DNA of 64,000 bases from Litoditis marina. Taxonomy: Eukaryota > Nematoda > Chromadorea > Rhabditida > Rhabditidae. The position numbers and the translations under genes are program-made. Position 1 is the stretch's first letter, and the number at the start of each line of letters is the position of its first letter. Shown piece after piece: positions 51,601-63,238 of the stretch. Under the pieces are notes generated by a model. It made no database searches and had not been told where the DNA came from. It saw only the letters and a program-made list of their open reading frames with translations. The DNA lies in assembly GCA_964036275.1 (NCBI GenBank), contig OZ038434.1, forward strand, positions 20,077,879 through 20,141,878, written 5' to 3'.

Positions 51601-54600
51601 GGAGTTGCGATTTTCGCCCTACGTGAGATTTAGTATTCAAACTTGGTATTTTTGAACTCCTCTCATGTGTAGAAACTTAAAAATGTTCATCTTATTTGTA
51701 TAAGTTGAAACAGTCCCGAAATAATTGAGTGGCCGTGCTAACCAAAAACACCCCCAAGTTGACGTGAATGGAGTTGCGATTTTCGCTCTACGTGAGATTT
51801 AGTATTCAAACTTGGTATTTTTGAACTCCTCTCAAGTGTAGAAACTTAAAAATGTTCTTCTTATTTGTATAAGTTGAAACAGCCCCGAAATAATTGAGTG
51901 GCGGTGCTAACCAAAAACACCTCCAAGTTGACGTGAATGGAGTTGCGATTTTCGCCCTACGTGAGATTTAGTATTCAAACTTGGTATTTTTGAACTCCTC
52001 TCATGTGTAGAAACTTAAAAATGTTCATCTTATTTGCATAAGTTGAAACAGTCCCGAAATAATTGAGTGGCGGTGCTAACCAAAAACACCCCCAAGTTGA
52101 CGTGAATGGAGTTGCGATTTTCGCCCTACGTGAGATTTAGTATTCAAACTTGGTATTTTTGAACTCCTCTCATGTGTAGAAACTTTAAAATGTTCATCTT
52201 ATTTGTATAAGTAGAAACAGTCCCGAAATAATTGAGTGGCCGTGCTAACCAAAAACACCCCCAAGTTGACGTGAATGGAGTTGCGATTTTCGCCCTACGT
52301 GGGATTTAGTGTTCAAACTTGGTATTTTTGAACTTCTCTCATGTGTTGAAACTCAAAAATGTTCATCTTATTAGCATAAGTTGAAACAGTCCCGAAATAA
52401 TTGAGTGGCGGTGCTAACCAAAAGCACCCCCAAGTTGACGTGAATGGAGTTGCGATTTTCGCCCTACGTGGGATTTAGTGTTCAAACTTGGTATTTTTGA
52501 ACTTCTCTCATGTGTAGAAACTCAAAAATGTTCATCTTATTAGCATAAGTTGAAACAGTCCCGAAATAATTGAGTGGCGGTGCTAACCAAAAACACCCCC
52601 AAATTGACGTGAATGGAGTTGCGATTTTTGCCCTACGTGAGATTTAGTGTTCAAACTTGGTATTTTTGAACTCCTCTCATGTGTAGAAACTTAAAAATGT
52701 TCATCTTATTTGCATAAGTTGAAACAGTCCCGAAATAATTGAGTGGCGGTGCTAACCAAAAACACCCCCAAGTTGACGTGAATGGAGTTGCGATTTTCGC
52801 CCTACGTGAGATTTAGTGTTCAAACTTGGTATTTTTGAACTCCTCTCATGTGTAGAAACTTAAAAATGTTCATTTTATTTGTATAAGTTGAAACAGTCCC
52901 GAAATAATTGAGTGGCCGTGCTAACCAAAAACACCCCCAAGTTGACGTGAATGGAGTTGCGATTTTCGCCCTACGTGAGATTTAGTATTCAAACTTGGTA
53001 TTTTTGAACTTCTCTCATGTGTAGAAACTCAAAAATGTTCATCTTATTAGCATAAGTTGAAACAGTCCCGAAATAATTGAGTGGCGGTGCTAACCAAAAA
53101 CACCCCCAAATTGACGTGAATGGAGTTGCGAGTTTTGCCCTACGTGAGATTTAGTGTTCAAACTTGGTATTTTTGAACTCCCCTCATGTGTAGAAACTCA
53201 AAAATGTTCATCTTATTAGCATAAGTTGAAACAGTCCCGAAATAATTGAGTGGCGGTGCTAACCAAAAACACCCCCAAATTGACGTGAATGGAGTTGCGA
53301 TTTTTGCCCTACGTGAGATTTAGTGTTCAAACTTGGTATTTTTGAACTCCTCTCATGTGTAGAAACTCAAAAATGTTCATCTTATTAGCATAAGTTGAAA
53401 CAGTCCTGAAATAATTGAGTGGCGGTGCTAACCAAAAACACCCCCAAATTGACGTCAATGGAGTTGCGATTTTCGCCCCACGTGAGATTTAGTATTCAAA
53501 CTTGGTATTTTTGAACTCCTCTCATGTGTAGAAACTTAAAAATGTTCATCTTATTTGCATAAGTTGAAACAGTCCCGAAATAATTGAGTGGCGGTGCTAA
53601 CCAAAAACACCCCCAAGTTGACGTGAATGGAGTTGCGATTTTCGCTCTACGTGAGATTTAGTATTCAAACTTGGTATTTTTGAACTCCTCTCATGTGTAG
53701 AAACTTTAAAATGTTCATCTTATTTGCATAAGTTGTAACAGTCCCGAAATAATTGAGTGGCGGTGCTAACCAAAAACACCCCCAAGTTGACGTGAATGGA
53801 GTTGCGATTTTCGCCCCACGTGAGATTTAGTATTCAAACTTGGTATTTTTGAACTCCTCTCATGTGTAGAAACTTAAAAATGTTCATCTTATTTGCATAA
53901 GTTGTAACAGTCCCGAAATAATTGAGTGGCGGTGCTAACCAAAAACACCCCCAAGTTGACGTGAATGGAGTTGCGATTTTCGCCCTACGTGAGATTTAGT
54001 GTTCAAACTTGGTATTTTTGAACTCCTCTCATGTGTAGAAACTTAAAAATGTTCATCTTATTAGCATAACTTGAAACAGTCCCGAAATAATTGAGTGGCG
54101 GTGCTAACCAAAAACACCCCCAAATTGACGTGAATGGAGTTGCGATTTTTGCCCTACGTGAGATTTAGTGTTCAAACTTGGTATTTTTGAACTCCCCTCA
54201 TGTGTAGAAACTCAAAAATGTTCATCTTATTAGCATAAGTTGAAACAGTCCCGAAATAATTGAGTGGCGGTGCTAACCAAAAACACCCCCAAATTGACGT
54301 GAATGGAGTTGCGATTTTTGCCCTACGTGAGATTTAGTGTTCAAACTTGGTATTTTTGAACTCCTCTCATGTGTAGAAACTCAAAAATGTTCATCTTATT
54401 AGCATAAGTTGAAACAGTCCTGAAATAATTGAGTGGCGGTGCTAACCAAAAACACCCCCAAATTGACGTCAATGGAGTTGCGATTTTCGCCCTACGTGAG
54501 ATTTAGTATTCAAACTTGGTATTTTTGAACTCCTCTCATGTATAGAAACTTAAAAATGTTCATCTTATTTGCATAAGTTGAAACAGTCCCGAAATAATTG

Positions 54601-57075
54601 AGTGGCCGTGCTAACCAAAAACACCCCCAAGTTGACGTGAATGGAGTTGCGATTTTCGCTCTACGTGAGATTTAGTATTCAAACTTGCTATTTTTGAACT
54701 CCTCTCAAGTGTAGAAACTTAAAAATGTTCTTCTTATTTGTATAAGTTGAAACAGCCCCGAAATAATTGAGTGGCGGTGCTAACCAAAAACACCTCCAAG
54801 TTGACGTGAATGGAGTTGCGATTTTCGCCCTACGTGAGATTTAGTATTCAAACTTGGTATTTTTGAACTCCTCTCATGTGTAGAAACTTAAAAATGTTCA
54901 TCTTATTTGCATAAGTTGAAACAGTCCCGAAATAATTGAGTGGCGGTGCTAACCAAAAACACCCCCAAGTTGACGTGAATGGAGTTGCGATTTTCGCCCT
55001 ACGTGAGATTTAGTATTCAAACTTGGTATTTTTGAACTCCTCTCATGTGTAGAAACTTTAAAATGTTCATCTTATTTGTATAAGTAGAAACAGTCCCGAA
55101 ATAATTGAGTGGCCGTGCTAACCAAAAACACCCCCAAGTTGACGTGAATGGAGTTGCGATTTTCGCCCTACGTGGGATTTAGTGTTCAAACTTGGTATTT
55201 TTGAACTTCTCTCATGTGTAGAAACTCAAAAATGTTCATCTTATTAGCATAAGTTGAAACAGTCCCGAAATAATTGAGTGGCGGTGCTAACCAAAAGCAC
55301 CCCCAAGTTGACGTGAATGGAGTTGCGATTTTCGCCCTACGTGAGATTTAGTGTTCAAACTTGGTATTTTTGAACTCCTCTCATGTGTAGAAACTCGTAA
55401 ATGTTCATCTTATTAGCATAAGTTGAAACAGTCCCGAAATAATTGAGTGGCGGTGCTAACCAAAAACACCCCCAAATTGACGTGAATGGAGTTGCGATTT
55501 TTGCCCTACGTGAGATTTAGTGTTCAAACTTGTTATTTTTGAACTCCCCTCATGTGTAGAAACTCAAAAATGTTCATCTTATTAGCATAAGTTGAAACAG
55601 TCCCGAAATAATTGAGTGGCGGTGCTAACCAAAAACACCCCCAAGTTGACGTGAATGGAGTTGCGATTTTCGCTCTACGTGAGATTTAGTATTCAAACTT
55701 GGTATTTTTGAACTCCTCTCATGTGTAGAAACTTAAAAATGTTCATATTATTTGCATAAGTTGAAACAGTCCCGAAATAATTGAGTGGCGGTGCTAACCA
55801 AAAACACCCCCAAATTGACGTGAATGGAGTTGCGATTTTTGCCCTACGTGAGATTTAGTGTTCAAACTTGTTATTTTTGAACTCCCCTCATGTGTAGAAA
55901 CTCAAAAATGTTCATCTTATTAGCATAAGTTGAAACAGTCCCGAAATAATTGAGTGGCGGTGCTAACCAAAAACACCCCCAAGTTGACGTGAATGGAGTT
56001 GCGATTTTCGCCCTACGTGTGATTTAGTGTTCAAACTTGGTATTTTTGAACTCCTCTCATGCGTAGAAACTTAAAAATGTTCATCTTATTAGCATAAGTT
56101 GAAACAGTCCCGAAATAATTGAGTGGCGGTGCTAACCAAAAACACCCCCAAGTTGACGTGAATGGAGTTGCGATTTTCGCCCTACGTGAGATTTAGTGTT
56201 CAAACTTGGTATTTTTGAACTCCTCTCAAGTGTAGAAACTTAAAAATGTTCATCTTATTTGTATAAGTTGAAACAGCCCCGAAATAATTGAGTGGCGGTG
56301 CTAACCAAAAACACCTCCAAGTTGACGTGAATGGAGTTGCGATTTTTGCCCTACGTGAGATTTAGTATTCAAACTTGGTATTTTTGAACTCCTCTCATGT
56401 GTAGAAACTTAAAAATGTTCATCTTATTTGCATAAGTTGAAACAGTCCCGAAATAATTGAGTGGCGGTGCTAACCAAAAACACCCCCAAGTTGACGTGAA
56501 TGGAGTTGCGATTTTCGCCCTACGTGAGATTTAGTATTCAAACTTGGTATTTTTGAACTCCTCTCATGTGTAGAAACTTTAAAATGTTCATCTTATTTGT
56601 ATAAGTTGAAACAGTCCCGAAATAATTGAGTGGCCGTGCTAACCAAAAACACCCCCAAGTTGACGTGAATGGAGTTGCGATTTTCGCCCTACGTGGGATT
56701 TAGTATTCAAACTTGGTATTTTTGAACTCCTCTCATGTGTAGAAACTTAAAAATGTTCATCTTATTTGCATAAGTTGAAACAGTCCCGAAATAATTGAGT
56801 GGCGGTGCTAACCAAAAACACCCCCAAGTTGACGTGAATGGAGTTGCGATTTTCGCCCTACGTGAGATTTAGTATTCAAACTTGGTATTTTTGAACTCCT
56901 CTCATGTGTAGAAACTCAAAAATGTTCATCTTATTTGCATAAGTTGAAACAGTCCCGAAATAATTGAGTGGCGGTGCTAACCAAAAACACTCCCAAATTG
57001 ACGTGAATGGAGTTGCGATTTTTGCCCTACGTGAGATTTAGTGTTCAAACTTGGTATTTTTGAACTCCTCTCATG
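48690..57075 (-). repeat. Satellite A array, reverse orientation
   Basis: About 49 reversed monomers. They include two copies of the truncated monomer (at 49312 and 50914), and variants AAGTGTAGAAAC, AACAGCCCCG, GACGTCAATGG and GTTTTGCCC arranged in repeated blocks. The array ends in the palindromic junction at about 57083. No genes or other elements seen. Confidence 0.93.
48700..51850 (-). repeat. Nested 1602-bp tandem duplication in satellite A
   Basis: The truncated-monomer junction AAACGTGAATGG lies at 49312 and 50914 (1602 apart), and flanking variants recur in the same order: ATGTTTATCTT, CACAAGTTGAGACAG, AATAACTGAG. 1602 equals nine full monomers plus the truncated one. The seam lies at about 50250-50360, where AAGTGTAGAAAC is followed by ATCTTATTAGCATAACTT instead of TTCTTATTTGTATAAG. 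Unit 1 of the 8092-bp duplication has only one copy. Confidence 0.8.
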
Positions 57076-57119
57076 TGTAGAAACTAAAACATGAGAGGAG
57101 TTCAAAAATACCAAGTTTG
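57046..57119. repeat. Head-on palindrome between opposed satellite A arrays
   Basis: Left arm ends ...GAACTCCTCTCATG (57075) and right arm starts CATGAGAGGAGTTC (57090). The arms are perfectly complementary for about 30 bp around a 14-nt spacer (57076-57089). Beyond that the two opposed arrays continue as an imperfect inverted repeat several kilobases long on each side. Confidence 0.88.
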
Positions 57120-60100
57120 AATACTAAATCCCACGTAGGGCGAAAATCGCAACTCCATTCACGTCAACTGGGGGGTGTTTTTGGTTAGCACCGCCACTCA
57201 ATTATTTCGGGACTGTTTCAACTTATACAAATAAGATGAACATTTTTGAGTTCCTACACATGAGAGGAGTTCAAAAATACCAAGTTTGAATACTAAATCC
57301 CACGTAGGGCGAAAATCGCAACTCCATTCACGTCAACTGGGGGGTGTTTTTGGTTAGCACCGCCACTCAATTATTTCGGGACTGTTTCAACTTATACAAA
57401 TAAGATGAACATTTTTGAGTTCCTACACATGAGAGGAGTTCAAAAATACCAAGTTTGAATACTAAATCTCACGTAGGGCGAAAATCGCAACTCCATTCAC
57501 GTCAACTGGGGGGTGTTTTTGGTTAGCACCGCCACTCAATTATTTCGGGACTGTTTCAACTTATACAAATAAGATGAAAATTTTTAAGTTTCTACACATG
57601 AGAGGAGTTCAAAAATACCAAGTTTGAATACTAAATCTCACGTAGGGCGAAAATCGCAACTCCATTCACGTCAACTTGGGGGTGTTTTTGGTTAGCACGG
57701 CCACTCAATTATTTCGGGACTGTTTCAACTTATACAAATAAGATGAAAATTTTTAAGTTTCTACACATGAGAGGAGTTCAAAAATACCAAGTTTGAATAC
57801 TAAATCTCACGTAGGGCGAAAATCGCAACTCCATTCACGTCAACTTGGGGGTGTTTTTGGTTAGCACGGCCACTCAATTATTTCGGGACTGTTTCAACTT
57901 ATACAAATAAGATGAAAATTTTTAAGTTTCTACACATGAGAGGAGTTCAAAAATACCAAGTTTGAATACTAAATCTCACGTAGGGCGAAAATCGCAACTC
58001 CATTCACGTCAACTTGGGGGTGTTTTTGGTTAGCACGGCCACTCAATTATTTCGGGACTGTTTCAACTTATACAAATAAGATGAACATTTTCAAGTTTCT
58101 ACACATGAGAGGAGTTCAAAAATACCAAGTTTGAATACTAAATCTCACGTAGGGCGAAAATCGCAACTCCATTCACGTCAACTTGGGGGTGTTTTTGGTT
58201 AGCACGGCCACTCAATTATTTCGGGACTGTTTCAACTTATACAAATAAAATGAACATTTTTAAGTTTCTACACATGAGAGGAGTTCAAAAATACCAAGTT
58301 TGAACACTAAATCTCACGTAGGGCGAAAATCGCAACTCCATTCACGTCAACTTGGGGGTGTTTTTGGTTAGCACCGCCACTCAATTATTTTGGGACTGTT
58401 TCAACTTATGCAAATAAGATGAACATTTTTAAGTTTCTACACATGAGAGGAGTTCAAAAATACCAAGTTTGAACACTAAATCTCACGTAGGGCAAAAATC
58501 GCAACTCCATTCACGTCAATTTGGGGGTGTTTTTGGTTCGCACCGCCACTCAATTATTTCGGGACTGTTTCAACTTATGCTAATAAGATGAACATTTTTG
58601 AGTTTTTACACATGAGAGAAGTTCAAAAATACCAAGTTTGAACACTAAATCCCACGTAGGGCGAAAATCGCAACTCCATTCACGTCAACTTGGGGGTGTT
58701 TTAGGTTAGCACGGCCACTCAATTATTTCGGGACTGTTTCAACTTATACAAATAAGATGAACATTTTTAAGTTTCTACACATGAGAGGAGTTCAAAAATA
58801 CCAAGTTTGAATACTAAATCTCACGTAGGGTGAAAATCGCAACTCCATTCACGTCAACTTGGGGGTGTTTTTGGTTAGCACCGCCACTCAATTATTTCGG
58901 GACTGTTTCAACTTATGCAAATAAGATGAACATTTTTAAGTTTCTACACATGAGAGGAGTTCAAAAATACCAAGTTTGAATACTAAATCCCACGTAGGGC
59001 GAAAATCGCAACTCCATTCACGTCAACTTGGGGGTGTTTTTGGTTAGCACCGCCACTCAATTATTTCGGGACTGTTTCAACTTATACAAATAAGATAAAC
59101 ATTTTTAAGTTTCTACACATGAGAGGAGTTCAAAAATACCAAGTTTGAATACTAAATCTCACGTAGGGCGAAAATCGCAACTCCATTCACGTCAACTTGG
59201 GGGTGTTTTTGGTTAGCACGGCCACTCAATTATTTCGGGACTGTTTCAACTTATACAAATAAGATGAACATTTTTAAGTTTCTACACATGAGAGGAGTTC
59301 AAAAATACCAAGTTTGAATACTAAATCTCACGTAGGGCGAAAATCGCAACTCCATTCACGTCAACTTGGGGGTGTTTTTGGTTAGCACGGCCACTCAATT
59401 ATTTCGGGACTGTTTCAACTTATACAAATAAAATGAACATTTTTAAGTTTCTACACATGAGAGGAGTTCAAAAATACCAAGTTTGAACACTAAATCTCAC
59501 GTAGGGCGAAAATCGCAACTCCATTCACGTCAACTTGGGGGTGTTTTTGGTTAGCACCGCCACTCAATTATTTCGGGACTGTTTCAACTTATGCAAATAA
59601 GATGAACATTTTTAAGTTTCTACACATGAGAGGAGTTCAAAAATACCAAGTTTGAACACTAAATCTCACGTAGGGCAAAAATCGCAACTCCATTCACGTC
59701 AATTTGGGGGTGTTTTTGGTTAGCACCGCCACTCAATTATTTCGGGACTGTTTCAACTTATGCTAATAAGATGAACATTTTTGAGTTTCTACACATGAGA
59801 GAAGTTCAAAAATACCAAGTTTGAACACTAAATCCCACGTAGGGCGAAAATCGCAACTCCATTCACGTCAACTTGGGGGTGTTTTTGGTTAGCACCGCCA
59901 CTCAATTATTTCGGGACTGTTTCAACTTATGCAAATAAGATGAACATTTTTAAATTTCTACACATGAGAGGAGTTCAAAAATACCAAGTTTGATTACTAA
60001 ATCCCACGTAGGGCGAAAATCGCAACTCCATTCACGTCAACTTGGGGGTGTTTTTGGTTAGCACGGCCACTCAATTATTTCGGGACTGTTTCAACTTATA

Positions 60101-62722
60101 CAAATAAGATGAACATTTTTAAGTTTCTACACATGAGAGGAGTTCAAAAATACCAAGTTTGAATACTAAATCTCACGTAGGGCGAAAATCGCAACTCCAT
60201 TCACGTCAACTTGGGGGTGTTTTTGGTTAGCACGGCCACTCAATTATTTCGGGACTGTTTCAACTTATGCAAATAAGATGAACATTTTTAAGTTTCTACA
60301 CATGAGAGGAGTTCAAAAATACCAAGTTTGAATACTAATCTCACGTAGGGCGAAAATCGCAACTCCATTCACGTCAACTTGGGGGTGTTTTTGGTTAGCA
60401 CCGCCACTCAATTATTTCGGGACTGTTTCAACTTATGCAAATAAGATGAACATTTTTAAGTTTCTACACATGAGAGGAGTTCAAAAATACCAAGTTTGAA
60501 CACTAAATCTCACGTAGGGCAAAAATCGCAACTCCATTCACGTCAACTGGGGGGTGTTTTTGGTTAGCACCGCCACTCAATTATTTCGGGACTGTTTCAA
60601 CTTATGCAAATAAGATGAACATTTTTAAGTTTCTACACATGAAAGGAGTTCAAAAATACCAAGTTTGAATACTAAATCTCACGTAGGGCAAAAATCGCAA
60701 CTCCATTCACGTCAACTTGGGGGTGTTTTTGGTTAGCACGGCCACTCAATTATTTCGGGACTGTTTCAACTTATACAAATAAGATGAAAATTTTTAAGTT
60801 TCTACACATGAGAGGAGTTCAAAAATACCAAGTTTGAATACTAAATCTCACGTAGGGCAAAAATCGCAACTCCATTCACGTCAACTTGGGGGTGTTTTTG
60901 GTTAGCACGGCCACTCAATTATTTCGGGACTGTTTCAACTTATACAAATAAGATGAACATTTTCAAGTTTCTACACATGAGAGGAGTTCAAAAATACCAA
61001 GTTTGAATACTAAATCTCACGTAGGGCGAAAATCGCAACTCCATTCACGTCAACTTGGGGGTGTTTTTGGTTAGCACGGCCACTCAATTATTTCGGGACT
61101 GTTTCAACTTATACAAATAAAATGAACATTTTTAAGTTTCTACACATGAGAGGAGTTCAAAAATACCAAGTTTGAACACTAAATCTCACGTAGGGCGAAA
61201 ATCGCAACTCCATTCACGTCAACTTGGGGGTGTTTTTGGTTAGCACCGCCACTCAATTATTTCGGGACTGTTTCAACTTATGCAAATAAGATGAACATTT
61301 TTAAGTTTCTACACATGAGAGGAGTTCAAAAATACCAAGTTTGAACACTAAATCTCACGTAGGGCAAAAATCGCAACTCCATTCACGTCAATTTGGGGGT
61401 GTTTTTGGTTAGCACCGCCACTCAATTATTTCGGGACTGTTTCAACTTATGCTAATAAGATAAACATTTTTGAGTTTCTACACATGAGAGAAGTTCAAAA
61501 ATACCAAGTTTGAACACTAAATCCCACGTAGGGCGAAAATCGCAACTCCATTCACGTCAACTTGGGGGTGTTTTTGGTTAGCACGGCCACTCAATTATTT
61601 CGGGACTGTTTCAACTTATACAAATAAGATGAACATTTTTAAGTTTCTACACATGAGAGGAGTTCCAAAATACCAAGTTTGAATACTAAATCTCACGTAG
61701 GGCGAAAATCGCAACTCCATTCACGTCAACTTGGGGGTGTTTTTGGTTAGCACCGCCACTCAATTATTTCGGGACTGTTTCAACTTATGCAAATAAGATG
61801 AACATTTTTAAGTTTCTACACATGAGAGGAGTTCAAAAATACCAAGTTTGAATACTAAATCCCACGTAGGGCGAAAATCGCAACTCCATTCACGTCAACT
61901 TGGGGGTGTTTTTGGTTAGCACGGCCACTCAATTATTTCGGGACTGTTTCAACTTATACAAATAAGATGAACATTTTTAAGTTTCTACACATGAGAGGAG
62001 TTCAAAAATACCAAGTTTGAATACTAAATCTCACGTAGGGCGAAAATCGCAACTCCATTCACGTCAACTTGGGGGTGTTTTTGGTTAGCACCGCCACTCA
62101 ATTATTTCGGGACTGTTTCAACTTATGCAAATAAGATGAACATTTTTAAGTTTCTACACATGAGAGGAGTTCAAAAATACCAAGTTTGAATACTAAATCA
62201 CACGTAGGGCGAAAATCGCAACTCCATTCACGTCAACTTGGGGGTGTTTTTGGTTAGCACGGCCACTCAATTATTTCGGGACTGTTTCAACTTATGCAAA
62301 TAAGATGAACATTTTTGAGTTTCTACACATGAGAGAAGTTCAAAAATGCCAAGTTTGAATACTAAATCTCACGTAGGGCGAAAATCGCAACTCCATTCAC
62401 GTCAACTTGGGGGTGTTTTTGGTTAGCACGGCCACTCAATTATTTCGGGACTGTTTCAACTTATGCAAATAAGATGAACATTTTTGAGTTTCTACACATG
62501 AGAGGAGTTCAAAAATACCAAGTTTGAATACTAAATCTCACGTAGGGCGAAAATCGCAACTCCATTGACGTCAATTTGGGGGTGTTTTTGATTAGCACCG
62601 CCACTCAATTATTTCAGGACTGTTTCAACTTATGCGAATAAGATGAACATTTTTGAATTTCTACACCTGAGAGGAGTTCAAAAATACCAAGTTTGAATAC
62701 TAAATCTCACGTAGGGCGAAAA
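57090..62722 (+). repeat. Satellite A array, + orientation
   Basis: About 33 forward monomers dominated by the variants GAATACTAAATC, TTATACAAATAAG and TAGCACGGCCAC, a subfamily also enriched in the A arrays next to satellite B near 6.5-7.8 kb and 25.6-36 kb. The first three monomers share GTCAACTGGGGGGTG. The array ends mid-monomer at GGGCGAAAAT, where inverted B starts. No genes. Confidence 0.94.
57900..62020 (+). repeat. Duplicated blocks 2873 bp apart (17 monomers) in satellite A
   Basis: Landmarks repeat: ATGAACATTTTCAAG at 58081 and 60953; ATAAAATGAACATT at about 58246 and 61119; and the order of GGCAAAAATCGC, GAGAGAAG and CACGGCC variants that follows. The shared stretch is about 1.25 kb (57.90-59.15 and 60.77-62.02 kb). 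An ATAAAATG variant also recurs 1182 bp on, near 59428, a 7-monomer step. Confidence 0.65.
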
Positions 62723-63238
62723 TTGTCCAATTTTTGTCCCGAGGTAATGTTTTCAACATCCTTGAGGACAAAAGGTGGACAGAATGTCCAGTCCAGTTGG
62801 TTTCCTGAAGACAAAAAGTAAACAGGTTGTCCAATTTTTGTCCCGAGGAAAGTTTTTCAATATCCTTGAGGACAAAAAGTGGACAGATTGTCCAGTTTGG
62901 CCGAGTGGTCAAGTGGTTAGCGTTCGGCTGTCGCTCCACAGACCTGGGTTCGATCCCCGCTCGCCGCGGTATCTGTCTGGCGGACCGCATGAGCTGGTTA
63001 CAAAGCTCACCCATGCCTATCTCCACCCCTCTACGGACAGTCCTTCTACGGTTGATATATGATTTGTGTGTGATTATGTAATTTTCTCAATAAAGCACAC
63101 GGCTGAAATAGTTGCCGTAAAAGATTATTATTATATTGTTTCCTGAAGACAAAAAGTAAACAGGTTGTCCAATTTTTGTCCCGAGGAAATGTTTTTAACA
63201 TCCTTGAGGACAAAAGGTGGACAGATTGTCCAGTTGGT
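62723..63238 (-). repeat. Satellite B, inverted, carrying SINE copy 5
   Basis: B units read in reverse (TTGTCCAATTTTTGTCCCGAGG, CATCCTTGAGGACAAAA). The junction with satellite A falls at GCGAAAAT/TGTCCAATTTTTG without obvious microhomology beyond AAT/T. The doubled GTCCAGTCCAG motif near 62787 is the reverse of the one next to SINE copies 1-4, so local unit order is conserved around the SINE. Confidence 0.88.
62896..63138 (+). mobile_element. tRNA-derived SINE, copy 5
   Basis: Plus-strand copy of about 243 bp, in a B segment that is also reversed, so its orientation relative to B matches copies 1-4. The tRNA-related head spans 62897-62968, with A box TGGCCGAGTGGT and B box GGTTCGATCCC (62947-62957). 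The inferred anticodon arm is degenerate. AATAAA lies at 63089-63094, and a 5-bp hairpin ACGGC/GCCGT at 63099-63118 with a 10-nt loop. The tail is AGATTATTATTATATTG. Such a 3' hairpin resembles those recognised by stringent LINE reverse transcriptases; that link is inference. Confidence 0.87.

Larger units (their letters stand above)
45163..53354. repeat. 8092-bp tandem segmental duplication, unit 2
   Basis: Direct repeat of the preceding unit. Differences noticed over the first 5 kb: G to T near 47269, G to A near 48040, G to A near 48468, a one-base deletion near 48643 and T to C near 49026. It then contains a nested 1602-bp duplication, and continues with an offset of 9694 to about 53354 (matching about 43660). 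It lacks the second 1183-bp unit present in unit 1. Confidence 0.82.

Noticed and set aside
62700..62740. Telomeric or subtelomeric simple repeats at array junctions
   Set aside because: No TTAGGG-type or other short simple repeat tracts occur at any junction in the window.
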